A stretch of DNA of 33,771 bases from Fibrobacterota bacterium (GCA_023249635.1 JAHFCH010000050.1:1-33771); one strand, 5' to 3'; shown: positions 18,304 to 28,014, numbered from the stretch's first letter. Numbers and translations are program-made. Notes: generated by a model not told the origin, from the letters alone.

Positions 18304-18384
18304 CGGGTCGGAAAGATAACAATTTCGGCCCGGCCTTTGCTGGCGCGAGCCGGTTCCGGGGAGCCTTCCTTCGCCGTGAATTCC

Positions 18385-18406
18385 CCTGGAAACCCGTGGT
18401 TTCAGG
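18385..18406 (-). terminator. Hairpin after the beta-helix gene
   Basis: Stem GAAACC / GGTTTC with a three-base loop (18389-18403), extended by CCT / AGG across a bulged G. It starts 18 bases after the stop of the beta-helix gene and about 80 bases before carB. No U-run follows, so a Rho-independent role is unsure. Confidence 0.4.
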
Positions 18407-18423
18407 GCCTGCGGCCGATTGGG

Positions 18424-20124
18424 CTAATCCACTGTCATGGATGGACCTGAATATCGACGTCGGCCAATCAAGTCGAAGCGCCGGGCGGGGGCGGCAGTAA
18501 AACCCGGGGACCGCATCCGGGTGGTCTGGGAGTGCTGAGCCAGGGAAGTTCCCGTGCCCACTACGATTGTCCGTTCCGCGCGCGCGCCCTGCCCGTCCGT
18601 TTCCCACACGATCAAAGTAACCCGGAAGGTTCCATCTTTGGAGAAGCTATGGGCTCCGTCCAAGAGGTTGGAGGGGAGGCCGTCCCCGAAATCCCACAGC
18701 AGCTTGGCGTCCGCTTGCATGGCCGCGCCGGCCGCCGTGCGGCTTTGGTTCGTGAACTTCGCCGTCTCCCCCGGTTTGATTGCGAGGGGCCCGGAGAATG
18801 CGGCTTGGGGAATCTTGGCCAAGCCCTTGGCCGCCGGCGGCGCGCCCGCGCCGGTCACCGAATTATTCTCCCAGCGCAGCACGCTGCCGGTATAGGCTCC
18901 CGTGCTGAGCCCGCCGTTGCCGCTGAAGCTGTTGCGCGTGAAGCTGAGATCCTCCAAGGCCCCCATGAAATCCAGCGCCGACCCCCCGTTGCCCGTAACG
19001 GCGTTGCTGTCGAAGGCCAAGTGGAAGCAGTTGCCGTTGAAGCGCAAGGCATGGCCCTGGTTGGTGTAGATGGCCTGGGGATGCGCGCCGGGAGTGGCGG
19101 CGAAGGTATTGCCGTAGAAGAAATGCCGGTTGGCGCCTTTTTCCTCGCCTTGCATTTGCATGGCCCAGGTGCTGGCGCGGCGGATTTCGTTGAAGCCCCA
19201 ATAGGTTTCGTCCTTGGCGGGCTTGTTGGAAAGCGAAATGCCGATATGCGCGCCGTCGTCCACCACGTTTCCCGTGAAGACGCAATGACTGCTCCCCACC
19301 TGCTCTAGACCGGCCCACTTGTAGGTGCCGTCAACCGCGCCGATACGATTGCGCCGCACTGCGGTGAAGCCGCTGTTATCCACGCTCAGCCAATGATCGA
19401 GGATATTGTCCTCGATGAGCGAACTGTCGCAACCGCCCCAGACCTCGAGGCCCAGTCCCGGGTTGGTCCCCGCCTGGGCCAAACCCGAATGCCTGACGGT
19501 ATTGCCGCTGATCACGTTGCCGGGTGAGCCATCGAGATGGATGCCGCCCCGGCCCGCGCTATCGACAGTGTTCCTGAGAACCTGGTTATGCCCGCTGGCG
19601 CCGGTAAGCCTTATGGCGCCGCCGAACTCGACCTGCACGGCCATGCCGGAGAAAGCATTGTCGGCTATGCGGCTGCCGGTGACCTTGGAGGTGAAATGGA
19701 TGCCGACGATCATACCGGTGGCTTCCGTGAAGCCGACCACGCGCAGATGATGGAGGAGATGGCCGCCGCCGTCGGAGGCGGCGATGGCATTGCGGGCATG
19801 GCCGCCTTCGAAGCCGAGATCGCGGACTTCCACCCGCGAGACCCCGGTCAGGGAAACCATGGGGAGGACCGAGGCGGCTGCGTAGGCGAGGACGGACGTG
19901 GAGGCTCCGGCGCCCGCCAGCACCAGGCCGGTTTTGGGAGTGATGGTTTTGGAAAGGGAGTAACGGCCGGCGGGGAAGAACAGTGTGTCGCCGTCGCGGG
20001 CCGAGGCGAGTGCGGTTTGGATGGCCGCGTCGGTACCGGCGGTAGGAATGGTGAAAGTGGCCGCGCCGGCCAAACTTGCCGCCGCACACAGGATCATCTT
20101 CGCAAGGAAATCAGTCCGCCCCAT
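18424..20124 (-). CDS. Secreted right-handed beta-helix protein with PKD domain
   Basis: 566 residues. A short signal peptide (cleavage likely near AGAATF) precedes a pectate-lyase-like start: AAIQTALASARDGDTLFFPAGRYS..., the usual entry of parallel beta-helix folds. Rungs of PbH1 type follow to about 430 (many N-G/N-x-V/I turns such as NVISGNTVRHSG, SLIEDNILDHW, CVFTGNVVDDG, SFTRNSFSGNGG). A PKD-like domain (about 447-533) contains LLWDFGDGLPSN and SFSKDGTFRVTLIVWETDG. The last 35 residues are basic and may anchor or sort it. Proteins of this build bind or cut polysaccharides, often pectin or alginate; no lyase residues can be named with confidence. GGGGGG-rich sequence sits ahead of ATG 20124. 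Confidence 0.85.
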   Translation of the reverse strand: MGRTDFLAKMILCAAASLAGAATFTIPTAGTDAAIQTALASARDGDTLFFPAGRYSLSKTITPKTGLVLAGAGASTSVLAYAAASVLPMVSLTGVSRVEVRDLGFEGGHARNAIAASDGGGHLLHHLRVVGFTEATGMIVGIHFTSKVTGSRIADNAFSGMAVQVEFGGAIRLTGASGHNQVLRNTVDSAGRGGIHLDGSPGNVISGNTVRHSGLAQAGTNPGLGLEVWGGCDSSLIEDNILDHWLSVDNSGFTAVRRNRIGAVDGTYKWAGLEQVGSSHCVFTGNVVDDGAHIGISLSNKPAKDETYWGFNEIRRASTWAMQMQGEEKGANRHFFYGNTFAATPGAHPQAIYTNQGHALRFNGNCFHLAFDSNAVTGNGGSALDFMGALEDLSFTRNSFSGNGGLSTGAYTGSVLRWENNSVTGAGAPPAAKGLAKIPQAAFSGPLAIKPGETAKFTNQSRTAAGAAMQADAKLLWDFGDGLPSNLLDGAHSFSKDGTFRVTLIVWETDGQGARAERTIVVGTGTSLAQHSQTTRMRSPGFTAAPARRFDLIGRRRYSGPSMTVD

Positions 20125-20248
20125 CCCGCCCCCCGGATCGGTTCGGCTCTAGGGTAATGCGGAATCGGGCTCCCGGCCCGGCGAGTTTCGGGTCAGCGCC
20201 GGAAATGGCTCCGGAAATTGCGCCGCATCGGTACGATTTCGGCGCGTA

Positions 20249-22297
20249 TCAGGAAGAAGTCGGCGGGGAAGAAGACGGCGCGCCGGTCCCGAGGTCGGCG
20301 AGACCTTCGGCGTATTTGCGCATCTCCTGGGTGAGCGCGAAATCCTCAAGCAGATCGGTGAAGCGCAAGCCCCCGTAGCCGCTCTGTTCCGTACCCTCCA
20401 GGCTACCCGCCCCGCGCGCCTTCAGATCCAACTCGGCGATGGCGAATCCATCCGTGGTTTCGGAGAAGGCGGCGAGACGCTCGTAGGTTTCCGGGGGCAT
20501 CTCTTTGCCGGGCAGGGAGAGGAAGCACCAGGCCTGGGCGGTGCCGCGGCCCGTGCGGCCGCGCAACTGGTGCAACTGCGCCACCCCGAAACGGTCCGGG
20601 CTTTCGATGACCATCAGGTTGGCCTGGGGCACATCGACGCCGACTTCGATGACCGTGGTGGCGACCAGGGCCTGCAACTCGCCGCGGCGGAAGGCCGACA
20701 AGGCGGCTTCCTTTTTTTCCGCGGGCAGCTTACCATGCACGACGCCGACCTTCCATTCCTTGGAGAAGGCTTCCAATTCCTTGCGCACCTTGTCCACGGT
20801 GGCGATATCCTCTTCGCGCCGCCCCGCGGGCACGAAAATATCGGGATCGGCTTCCGCCTTGGCCGCCGAGGGAACCGAGGGTCCTATCTGCGGCACCACC
20901 CAAAAGACCTGGTTGCCGCCCAGGGCCTCCTTGACCAGGAAGCCGAGCATATCCGTGCGCTTCTCCCCGCCCACCAGGCGGGTCTTGACCGGCAGCCGCC
21001 CGGCCGGCTTGTCCCGTAAAGCGAAGGTTTCCAGATCGCCGAATACGGTTTGCGCCAGCGTCCGCGGAATGGGAGTGGCCGACATATACAGGATGTCCGG
21101 GTGGCCGCCCTTCTTCGCGAGGGCTTCGCGTTGCTGCACCCCGAAGCGATGTTGCTCATCGACGATGGCCAGACCCAGTTGCTTGAAGACCACATCGCCG
21201 GAATACAGGGCGTGGGTACCGACCACGAAGGGAAGGGTGCCCGCGCGCAGATCGGCGGTGAGAGCGTCGCGTTCGGCCTTGGAGGTATCGCCGGTAAGCA
21301 GGGCGGCGCGAATGCCCGCCTTGGCGAGAAAAGGGGTTAAGGTGGCGAAATGCTGCGCGGCCAGGATTTCCGTGGGCGCCATCAAGGCCGCCTGCCCGCC
21401 GTTGCCGATGACGTTGGCCGCCGCCAGCATCGCCACAACCGTCTTACCCGAACCCACGTCGCCCATCAACAACCCGCAGAATTGGCCAGTCGCGGCCTGG
21501 CAGGCCGAAATGCCCGCCACCGCTTCGGATTGACCCGCGGTAAGGGTGAAGGGGAGCGCCCCCCTCAGTGTCTCCCGCAAGGCTAGGGCTTGCGGCCAGG
21601 CCTTCCCCACCCTGCGACGTTCCCGTTTTACGGCTTCCAGCTTCAAGGACAAAGGAAGCAGTTCGCGCACCTTGAGCTGACGCCGGAGCGCAGGGATTCC
21701 CGCCACCGCTGCGGGCTTATGCAGGCCGCGCAAAAGTTCCGCCTCGGGGAGCAGCTCCAAAGCGCCCCGATGGATATCGGCAACCGGATCGGTGAAGCTG
21801 AATCCTCCCAGCGCCTCCAGGGATATCTGCTGCAGGAACTTGTGGGCCACATGGGCCTCGGACATGGCCATTGTGAGGGGGTAACGCGGAAGTACCTCCC
21901 CTACCGGCTCTTTGCCTTCGGCCAGGGCTTCCCATTCGGGATGCACCATCTGCAGTTCCCGGAAATGGCTGGGTACGCCCGCGACGGAAAGGCGCATGCC
22001 TTCCTTGAAGCGACCGCGCATGAATTGCACGCCGTTGAAAAAGACCAGTTCCACGCTGCCGGTGGCATCGCTGACTTCCACCATCATGCGGGTCTGCACC
22101 ACGTGGATGGACGCCACCGTGGCGACGAAGATGGCGTCCTCGCCCACCTTCAATTCGGCAATGGGGGTAAAGCGGGTGCGATCGAGGTAACGGCGCGGCA
22201 AGTGATAAACCAGATCCCGCAGGGTGGAGATACCCGCTTCACCCAGGATCTTGACCCGCTTGGGACCCACTCCCGTTAGCCGCGAAAGATCGGACAT
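20249..22297 (-). CDS. recG: ATP-dependent DNA helicase RecG
   Basis: A 682-residue superfamily 2 translocase that reverses stalled forks and processes recombination intermediates. It has the N-terminal wedge/OB domain (start LSRLTGVGPKRVKILGEAGI, then LVYHLPRRYLDRT), Walker A GDVGSGKT, motif II DEQHRFGVQQR, motif III MSATPIPRTL and the C-terminal helicase motifs ATTVIEVGVDVPQAN and QLRGRTGRG. Length agrees with the family (about 690). The only oddity is the Ser/Pro-rich tail. It is transcribed away from the GH10 gene. Confidence 0.98.
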   Translation of the reverse strand: MSDLSRLTGVGPKRVKILGEAGISTLRDLVYHLPRRYLDRTRFTPIAELKVGEDAIFVATVASIHVVQTRMMVEVSDATGSVELVFFNGVQFMRGRFKEGMRLSVAGVPSHFRELQMVHPEWEALAEGKEPVGEVLPRYPLTMAMSEAHVAHKFLQQISLEALGGFSFTDPVADIHRGALELLPEAELLRGLHKPAAVAGIPALRRQLKVRELLPLSLKLEAVKRERRRVGKAWPQALALRETLRGALPFTLTAGQSEAVAGISACQAATGQFCGLLMGDVGSGKTVVAMLAAANVIGNGGQAALMAPTEILAAQHFATLTPFLAKAGIRAALLTGDTSKAERDALTADLRAGTLPFVVGTHALYSGDVVFKQLGLAIVDEQHRFGVQQREALAKKGGHPDILYMSATPIPRTLAQTVFGDLETFALRDKPAGRLPVKTRLVGGEKRTDMLGFLVKEALGGNQVFWVVPQIGPSVPSAAKAEADPDIFVPAGRREEDIATVDKVRKELEAFSKEWKVGVVHGKLPAEKKEAALSAFRRGELQALVATTVIEVGVDVPQANLMVIESPDRFGVAQLHQLRGRTGRGTAQAWCFLSLPGKEMPPETYERLAAFSETTDGFAIAELDLKARGAGSLEGTEQSGYGGLRFTDLLEDFALTQEMRKYAEGLADLGTGAPSSSPPTSS

Positions 22298-22571
22298 GCC
22301 CCGGAATTTAGGAAATGCGCCGCCATCGGCGGTCGGATCGGCTTCCGGCGATCGCTTTTGTTGCGGCCGCGCATCGTCGGGGAGGCGCCGGAATCACAGT
22401 GGCGAATTTCTTGATCAATTGCGCCCCTTTACGAAGGCCTCCCGCCTGGGCGCGCAGCTACCTTTCCTGGCGCGCCTGGGGGGCGTGAAGGCCGATCGCG
22501 GCGCCGGGGTCAAGGCCCGGGCGCGGGCGGAAGGCGCGCGGGACGCGGAACCAAAACCGTGGGAGCGAAGC
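22298..22571. other. Divergent recG-GH10 gap
   Basis: 274 GC-rich bases. A TTGATCAA palindrome and GC-rich inverted strings are present. I see no convincing promoter, operator or small gene. The plus-strand frame open here is an upstream extension of the GH10 frame and runs into recG. Confidence 0.5.
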
Positions 22572-24167
22572 ATGGAAAAGGGTGGAATGGGGATGGGAGC
22601 CTGGGCGGCGGGAATCGGTCTGGTATGGGCGGCCGGGGCGCAGGCCCAGCCTTATGACAAATGGGTGGATGCCTTCTTCAACAGCAAGGATGCCTTTATC
22701 CAAGGGACGGTGATCCCGAACATCGAGAAGAACCGCAAAAGCGATGCGGCCCTTGCCTTCACCGACGAAACCGGAAAACCGCTGGCGGGCCTGAAGGTTT
22801 CCGTCAAGCAAATCGAACACGCCTATCTGTTCGGCGCCGTGCCTCCCTTCGAAACTTCGCAATACGCGGCCCCGAACTACATCAAGCTCTGGCGCGACGT
22901 TTTCAACTACGGCATCACCGAATACTCCTTCAAGTGGGCCGCCAACGAAAAGGTCCAAGGCGTCAAGGACTTCACCAAGGCCGATGCCCTGCTGGCCAAC
23001 TTCAAGGCTTCGGGCGCCCAACTGGAGTTGCACTTTCTGGCGGGCTACCATCCCGACTGGGTGGCCGCGCTCCCCGATGCGGATAAGGCCAAGGCCCAGA
23101 AGGATTACGCGCTCGCGGCCCTGGAGCACTTCAAGGACAAGATCACCTATTTCCAGGTATTCAACGAAGACATGCTGACCCACGTGGAGCGCGCCAAGGT
23201 TTTTTCCAATCAGACCATTTTTTTTGGTGATCTTTCCAAACTCTACCCCAACCTGCGCCTGGGCATCAACGATTGTTACGTGTGGAACCCGGCCTCGGCG
23301 GCGGAACGCTTCCCCACCCCCACCGATCTCAAATCCAGGTATCCCGGGATAAAGTTCATCGCCATGCACGGACATCGGCCGCATAGCTATTGGGCGACGC
23401 CCCAGGAGATGTACAAGCTGTTCGACCCGTTCACGGGCAGCGGTGTGGCCGTGCAACTGGCCGAGTTCGGCATCATGGACGAACCCATCGAAGGCGGGCA
23501 TACCGGCAACTGGACCGACGATTTGCGCGCGCAATACTTCATTTCTGCCTACGCCACCGTCTTCAGCCATCCGGCCACGGACGGCTTCAACGCCTGGGGC
23601 ATCGGTCCGGACACCAATCGCTGGAACGCCAACTACATGATCAATCAGGACGGGACGCAAAAGCCCTCCTACGCTTCCTTGAAAAGCCTGATACGGGACC
23701 GCCTGATGACCAAGGCCGAAGGAACCAGCGATGCCGCCGGAGCCTATAAGTACCGGGGCTTCCGGGGCAGCTACCTGGTGACGGTGGATAAGGGCGGGGT
23801 GACGGGGACTACCCAAGTCGACCTGGACGAGAAGACGGGAACCGTGACTTTGAAAGTGACGGAGAGCGCGGGCAAACTGGTCATCCAGGGCGGCAGCGTG
23901 GCGGTGGCGGCGCCATTTTCCGCCGGGCAAAACCCGGGCAGGCTGAGCGTGTCGGCCGAACCCGGGCAAGCGGTGGTATTCACGGGGCTGCGGGAATTCC
24001 GTAGCTTGGAGATTCTGGATGCCCGTGGCGCCCGCTTGCGGGGTTGGCAAGTGTTCGGGGATCGGGTGATTTGGGACCGCTCAGAAGCCCGGGCTCCGGG
24101 GACTTATTTCGTCCGCGGAACCCCTATGCTCGGGAACCAGGTAACCCGGAAGTTACAGCTGCGGTGA
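22572..24167 (+). CDS. Secreted GH10 family endo-1,4-beta-xylanase
   Basis: 531 residues. A signal peptide ends at AGAQAQ (about residue 26). A short beta-domain (LAFTDETGKPLAGLKVSVKQ) precedes the catalytic barrel (about 85-380). Acid/base Glu199 is in TYFQVFNED and nucleophile Glu298 in VQLAEFGI, in the order and spacing of GH10 glycosidases that cut xylan with retention. The barrel contains HFLAGYHPDWV and a DGFNAWGI end. A beta-rich segment follows (395-470), then a tail (477-531) with LEILDARGARLRGW, APGTYFVRG and RKLQL, resembling type IX secretion sorting domains of the FCB group. GGGAG six bases before ATG 22572 supports this start; the frame opens earlier only by running into recG. 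Xylan specificity is expected from the family, not proven. Confidence 0.88.
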   Translation: MEKGGMGMGAWAAGIGLVWAAGAQAQPYDKWVDAFFNSKDAFIQGTVIPNIEKNRKSDAALAFTDETGKPLAGLKVSVKQIEHAYLFGAVPPFETSQYAAPNYIKLWRDVFNYGITEYSFKWAANEKVQGVKDFTKADALLANFKASGAQLELHFLAGYHPDWVAALPDADKAKAQKDYALAALEHFKDKITYFQVFNEDMLTHVERAKVFSNQTIFFGDLSKLYPNLRLGINDCYVWNPASAAERFPTPTDLKSRYPGIKFIAMHGHRPHSYWATPQEMYKLFDPFTGSGVAVQLAEFGIMDEPIEGGHTGNWTDDLRAQYFISAYATVFSHPATDGFNAWGIGPDTNRWNANYMINQDGTQKPSYASLKSLIRDRLMTKAEGTSDAAGAYKYRGFRGSYLVTVDKGGVTGTTQVDLDEKTGTVTLKVTESAGKLVIQGGSVAVAAPFSAGQNPGRLSVSAEPGQAVVFTGLREFRSLEILDARGARLRGWQVFGDRVIWDRSEARAPGTYFVRGTPMLGNQVTRKLQLR

Positions 24168-24214
24168 CGCTCTGCGGCGGCTGCGCTGGAATATGCCGGC
24201 GCGCGCAACCGGCC

Positions 24215-25810
24215 TCAGTATTTGAACTCGTTCGCCTTGATGCCGAATCGGCTCAAGGCGTAACGCAGCTGGCGTAGCGACACTCCCAGCATGCGGGCCG
24301 CATGCGTCTGGATGCCCCCGGCATTATGCATAGCCTCGCGGATATCCTTCTCGCGCAAGGGCACCCGCTCGTAGAGCTGGCGTTCCTTGGAGCGGCGGCT
24401 TAGGGGCGAGAAGGTCACCACTCCATTCGTGGCGGGAACCGGCGCCGCGATGGGCTCGGGGGTTTCCACCATGGAATTCAGGATGGGGATGTCCTTGGCG
24501 GTAAGGGCCTCGCCGCCGGCCAACACCACGGTGCGTTCGATGGTGTTTTCCAGTTCGCGCACGTTGCCGGGCCAGGGATAGCCTTCCAGGAACTCCATCA
24601 CCTCGCGGGAGATGGAAATGCGCTTGTTGTACTTGGTGGTGAACTTCTTGAGGAAGTAGCTGGCCAGGGGCAGCACGTCTTCGCGGCGGCTGCGCAGCGG
24701 CGGTACGTTGATGGGCACCACCATCAACCGGTAATACAGGTCTTCACGGAACAGCTTGTCGCGCACCAATTGCTCGAGGTTGGCGTTGGTCGCGCAGATT
24801 AGGCGCACGTCCGAAGTCATGGTCTTGGAAGATCCCACGCGCTCGAAGGTGCCGTCTTGGATGACGCTGAGCAGCTTGGCCTGGGTCTCCAGGGGTATCT
24901 CCCCGATTTCGTCGAGGAAGATGGTGCCCCCGTCGGCGGCTTCGAAGCGGCCGATGCGCAGTTGCAGGGCGCCCGTAAAGGCGCCTTTCTCATGGCCGAA
25001 CAATTCGCTTTCGATGAGGTTGGCGGGCAGGGCCGCGCAATTCACGATGACGAAAGGAGCCTTCTGCCGGGCGCTGGTGTAATGGATGGAACGCGCTAGA
25101 AGGGTCTTTCCCGTGCCGCTCTCGCCGCGGAGCAGGACCGAGGCATCGGTGCCCGCCACCCGCTTGACCATTGCCAAGGTCTTGGCCATCGCCGAAGAGT
25201 TGCTGATGAGGTTGTCGGGATTGAAGCGTTCTTCCAGCTCGGCGTGGAGCTCCTTGTTTTCCTGGACCAGTTTGGAATTCTCCTCGCGGATCATCTCGGC
25301 GATACGCAAGGTCTGGGAGAGCAGGGAAGCCACGATCTTCATCACCTTGATGTCTTCGTCCACCATGGTATTGCTGCGGGAGGTGCGGTGGGCGGTGATG
25401 ACGCCGATGGGACGGGAATCGAGCACTACGGGCACGGCGATGAAACCGATGCGGTAGAGATTGAAGTCTTCAGCGTTATCCTTGGGGGTGGGGACGCCCG
25501 CCACCTCTTCGGCATCGGGCAACGCCATGGGCAGGCAATTGCTGAACACCTTGCCGACGAAATCCTCCCCGATCTTGTAGACCGAACTGCGGATTTCCTC
25601 GGCATCGAAGCCCACGCTGGCCTTGATGACCAGGCATTTCCGATCCGTCGTTGGCATCAGCAGGGTGCCGCGCTCCAGATCGAGGGTTTCGGAAAGGGTG
25701 CGTAGGCATTGATTGGCCACCTCCCGATAGTCGAGAGAGGAGCTGAACAGCTTGCTGATCTCCGTCAGGGCCGACATGATCCGCGCCTGGTGGACTGTGA
25801 AATCTTTCAT
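24215..25810 (-). CDS. NifA-type sigma54-dependent activator with GAF domain
   Basis: 531 residues. An N-terminal GAF domain (about 20-172) binds a small effector or reads redox/nitrogen signals. A charged coiled linker (172-197) follows, then the AAA+ domain with Walker A GESGTGKT (229-236), the GAFTGA loop (276-281) that contacts sigma54, Walker B IFLDE (297-301) and the arginine-finger region FREDLYYRL. The C-terminus is a Fis-type helix-turn-helix ([20 protein letters not shown]). It hydrolyses ATP to open sigma54 promoters. The architecture matches NifA/FhlA-like activators; the target genes and ligand are unknown, and no nif genes are near. It is convergent with GH10 and divergent from pepA. 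The promoter region carries palindromes that may mediate autoregulation. Confidence 0.93.
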   Translation of the reverse strand: MKDFTVHQARIMSALTEISKLFSSSLDYREVANQCLRTLSETLDLERGTLLMPTTDRKCLVIKASVGFDAEEIRSSVYKIGEDFVGKVFSNCLPMALPDAEEVAGVPTPKDNAEDFNLYRIGFIAVPVVLDSRPIGVITAHRTSRSNTMVDEDIKVMKIVASLLSQTLRIAEMIREENSKLVQENKELHAELEERFNPDNLISNSSAMAKTLAMVKRVAGTDASVLLRGESGTGKTLLARSIHYTSARQKAPFVIVNCAALPANLIESELFGHEKGAFTGALQLRIGRFEAADGGTIFLDEIGEIPLETQAKLLSVIQDGTFERVGSSKTMTSDVRLICATNANLEQLVRDKLFREDLYYRLMVVPINVPPLRSRREDVLPLASYFLKKFTTKYNKRISISREVMEFLEGYPWPGNVRELENTIERTVVLAGGEALTAKDIPILNSMVETPEPIAAPVPATNGVVTFSPLSRRSKERQLYERVPLREKDIREAMHNAGGIQTHAARMLGVSLRQLRYALSRFGIKANEFKY

Positions 25811-25826
25811 TCCGTTGTTCCCAATT

Positions 25827-25841
25827 TGTCAATTATTGACA
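25827..25841. promoter_or_regulatory. Candidate operator, 15-bp palindrome at activator start site
   Basis: TGTCAAT-T-ATTGACA is a perfect palindrome, immediately downstream of the predicted -10 and therefore over the likely start of transcription. Repressor binding here would block the activator gene. Confidence 0.55.
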
Positions 25842-25842
25842 T

Positions 25843-25871
25843 ATAAAATAGACAAATCCCTCTTTTGTCAA
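25843..25871 (-). promoter_or_regulatory. Candidate sigma70 promoter of the sigma54 activator gene
   Basis: On the minus strand a consensus TTGACA (25871-25866) and TTTTAT (25848-25843) are spaced by 17 bases, 33 bases before the start codon, in an AT-rich island. This is the best promoter match in the window. Confidence 0.65.
25851..25869. promoter_or_regulatory. Second inverted repeat over the -35 and spacer
   Basis: GACAAA and TTTGTC separated by seven bases. With the 25827 palindrome it makes four GACAA/TTGTC half-sites in 43 bases, so a single dimeric regulator could bind twice. Confidence 0.45.
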
Positions 25872-26071
25872 CTTTTGCTGTGCGGTATCCTTCATTTTCC
25901 GGCTTATTCTTTACAAAAGCAAATTGTACACCAAAAAAAGCACTTACCCTTCTCTAACCCAGGGACTTATAGCGGGCTTACCTCGGGAAGAAGAAGCTCA
26001 ATTTCAACAATCCTGCTTAAGCCCATGGATTTACTGAGTATTTTTTCTGAAAATCTCGATTTGGGGAGCCC

Positions 26072-27553
26072 ATGAAGCTGATTTTGGAAGCCATTGAGAA
26101 GACCCGTACGGAAGGTCTTCCTGCCCTGGTCCTCCTCGCGGAACAGGATAAACTGGTAGGGAATCTCCCTAAGGATCGCAACTCCCTGCAGAATCAGGTG
26201 TCAGCGGTTGTCAAAAACCAGGCGAACAAAATCCTGAACGACTCCTGGGAATTGATTCCCGCCGGTGACTTTTTGGCAGCCGTATTTCAGGTGCCCCAAA
26301 AAAAGGGCTTGAGCCGCGAGGACCGTCTGCGTTTGGCCGCCTCCCGCATCGGTGAATGGCAAAAGGCCCGTTCCCTTCCTCGTATCGCGGTCGCCGTGGA
26401 CCGGCTCAGCAGTTCCGAGATCCGCGCCTTGTGCGAAGGCTTCCTGATTGCGGCCTACGATTTCCGCAAATACAAGTCGGATAAAAAGCCCGAGAAGGGC
26501 GAACCCGAAATCGTGATATTGGCATCGGGCGAAGGCTTCAAAAAAGGCGGCGCAGCCTTGGCCGACGCGGAAGCCGTTTGCCGTCAGATCAACCTGTGCC
26601 GGGACCTGGTCAATGAGCCGGGATCTTCCCTGGATCCCGAGGACTTCGCGCAGGCCGCCCGCAAAGCCGCCAAGGAACACGGCCTGAGCTTCAAGGTGCG
26701 CGACGAGAAGAAGCTGCAAAGCGATGGCTACATGGGCTTGTGGACGGTGGGCAAAGGTTCCGATCGGCCCCCGCGCATGGTGACGCTGGGCTATGACAAT
26801 TCCAAGGCGAAGAAAGGCCCCAAGGCACCGCATTTCGTCATGGTCGGCAAGGGCGTGACCTTCGATACCGGCGGCATCAGCATCAAGCCCAGCCAGGGGA
26901 TGTGGGAAATGAAATGCGACATGGCCGGCGCCGCTACCGTGCTCGCCGCGCTCTGCGCCATCGCCGATCTCAAACTGCCCATCAAGGTGAGCGCCGTACT
27001 ATGCCTGGCGGAAAACCGCCCCGGCAACGCGGCCGTCCTGCCCGGAGACATCTTCACCGCCAAGAACGGCAAGACCATCATGGTGGACAATACCGACGCC
27101 GAAGGCCGCCTTATCCTGACCGACGGTCTCGCCGAAGCCGGCGCCATCGGCGCGACCCACATCATCGATCTCGCGACCTTGACGGGCGCCATCGTGCGCG
27201 CCATCGGCCCTTCCATCACCGGCCTCTTTTCCAACGACGCGGTCTTCGCCCATCTTATGATCACGGCCGGGGAAACGGCCTCGGAGAAGTTCTGCCAGTT
27301 ACCGTTGGAAGAGGAATACCGCGAGTACCTGGACGATCCCGTGGCCGATATGAAGAACGTAGGCAAGCAGGAAGCCGGCGCCATCACCGCCGCCCTGTTC
27401 CTGCAGGAATTCGTCCCCGCGAAAACCGCATGGTCGCATTGGGATATCGCGGGCACCGCGTTTACCACGGCGCCGTGGAAGTACTACAAACCCGGCGCGA
27501 CGGGCTGGGGGGTTAAGAGCCTGGTTGAGGTTGCTCGGGCGTTGGCTGGGTAG
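26072..27553 (+). CDS. pepA: Leucyl aminopeptidase (M17 family)
   Basis: A 493-residue cytosolic di-metal aminopeptidase that removes N-terminal residues in peptide turnover. The C-terminal catalytic domain contains VGKGVTFDTGGISIKP with metal/catalytic Lys260 and Asp265, CDMAGAATVLAAL, and the M17 signature NTDAEGRL (340-347). The N-terminal half is the usual poorly conserved macro-like domain. Length is standard. GGGGAG precedes the ATG at 26072. It is read divergently from the sigma54 activator across a 261-base AT-rich gap; no clear promoter of its own can be named. Some M17 proteins also bind DNA in plasmid resolution, but that role is not visible here. Confidence 0.96.
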   Translation: MKLILEAIEKTRTEGLPALVLLAEQDKLVGNLPKDRNSLQNQVSAVVKNQANKILNDSWELIPAGDFLAAVFQVPQKKGLSREDRLRLAASRIGEWQKARSLPRIAVAVDRLSSSEIRALCEGFLIAAYDFRKYKSDKKPEKGEPEIVILASGEGFKKGGAALADAEAVCRQINLCRDLVNEPGSSLDPEDFAQAARKAAKEHGLSFKVRDEKKLQSDGYMGLWTVGKGSDRPPRMVTLGYDNSKAKKGPKAPHFVMVGKGVTFDTGGISIKPSQGMWEMKCDMAGAATVLAALCAIADLKLPIKVSAVLCLAENRPGNAAVLPGDIFTAKNGKTIMVDNTDAEGRLILTDGLAEAGAIGATHIIDLATLTGAIVRAIGPSITGLFSNDAVFAHLMITAGETASEKFCQLPLEEEYREYLDDPVADMKNVGKQEAGAITAALFLQEFVPAKTAWSHWDIAGTAFTTAPWKYYKPGATGWGVKSLVEVARALAG

Positions 27554-27629
27554 CTTTCACGTAGTCACGACCGGCCTCCGGGACTTGGGGGCGGTTTGGC
27601 TATTCGCTTTCGCTTCCCTGCGGTCTCTC

Positions 27630-27770
27630 CACGTTCTGGGGAAGGGCACGCCCGCGAAAGCATTCTTCGGGTATTCCACGACGGCGCCTCCGGGTTCCTC
27701 CGCTTCCATCGGCGCCTTGACCCGTCGCGGGCTGTCGATGACCGTTGTCGCTACCCTTCCCCAGAACGTG
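27630..27770. repeat. Nested inverted repeat with 17-bp perfect arms
   Basis: Arms 27630-27646 (starting CACGTTCTGG) and 27754-27770 are exact reverse complements over 17 bases. Inside them CCCGCGA (27651-27657) pairs with TCGCGGG (27725-27731), and GGCGCC (27683-27688) with GGCGCC (27711-27716). Together they give one 141-base nested fold. A 73-residue minus-strand frame covers it but has no recognisable domain. Confidence 0.85.
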
Positions 27771-28014
27771 ACGCTCATAACTCACCGCCCCCAAGCCCCG
27801 GAGCCCGCCCGCCCCTGCGCACCGACTAGCCAGCCAACGCTCGGTATACCAAAATACCGGCTCTGACACGCCCAGCTTCGCGTCGATAATTACGTCGGAC
27901 CGAGCTCTCTTCGACGATACGGCTGCGCCGCACTCGACACCCGTCACTCCGCAACCTGTGGGCTGCCGCGGACCGCAGGGGCGGCCGGGCCGGGGGTGCG
28001 GTTCCGGTAAGTAC

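Noticed and set aside
22458-24050. 530-codon minus-strand open frame
   Set aside because: Antisense shadow of the GH10 gene, whose catalytic residues and signal peptide are clear.
24168-24214. Terminator between GH10 and the sigma54 activator
   Set aside because: Only a 5-bp GCCGG/CCGGC pairing with a long loop and no U-run; too weak.
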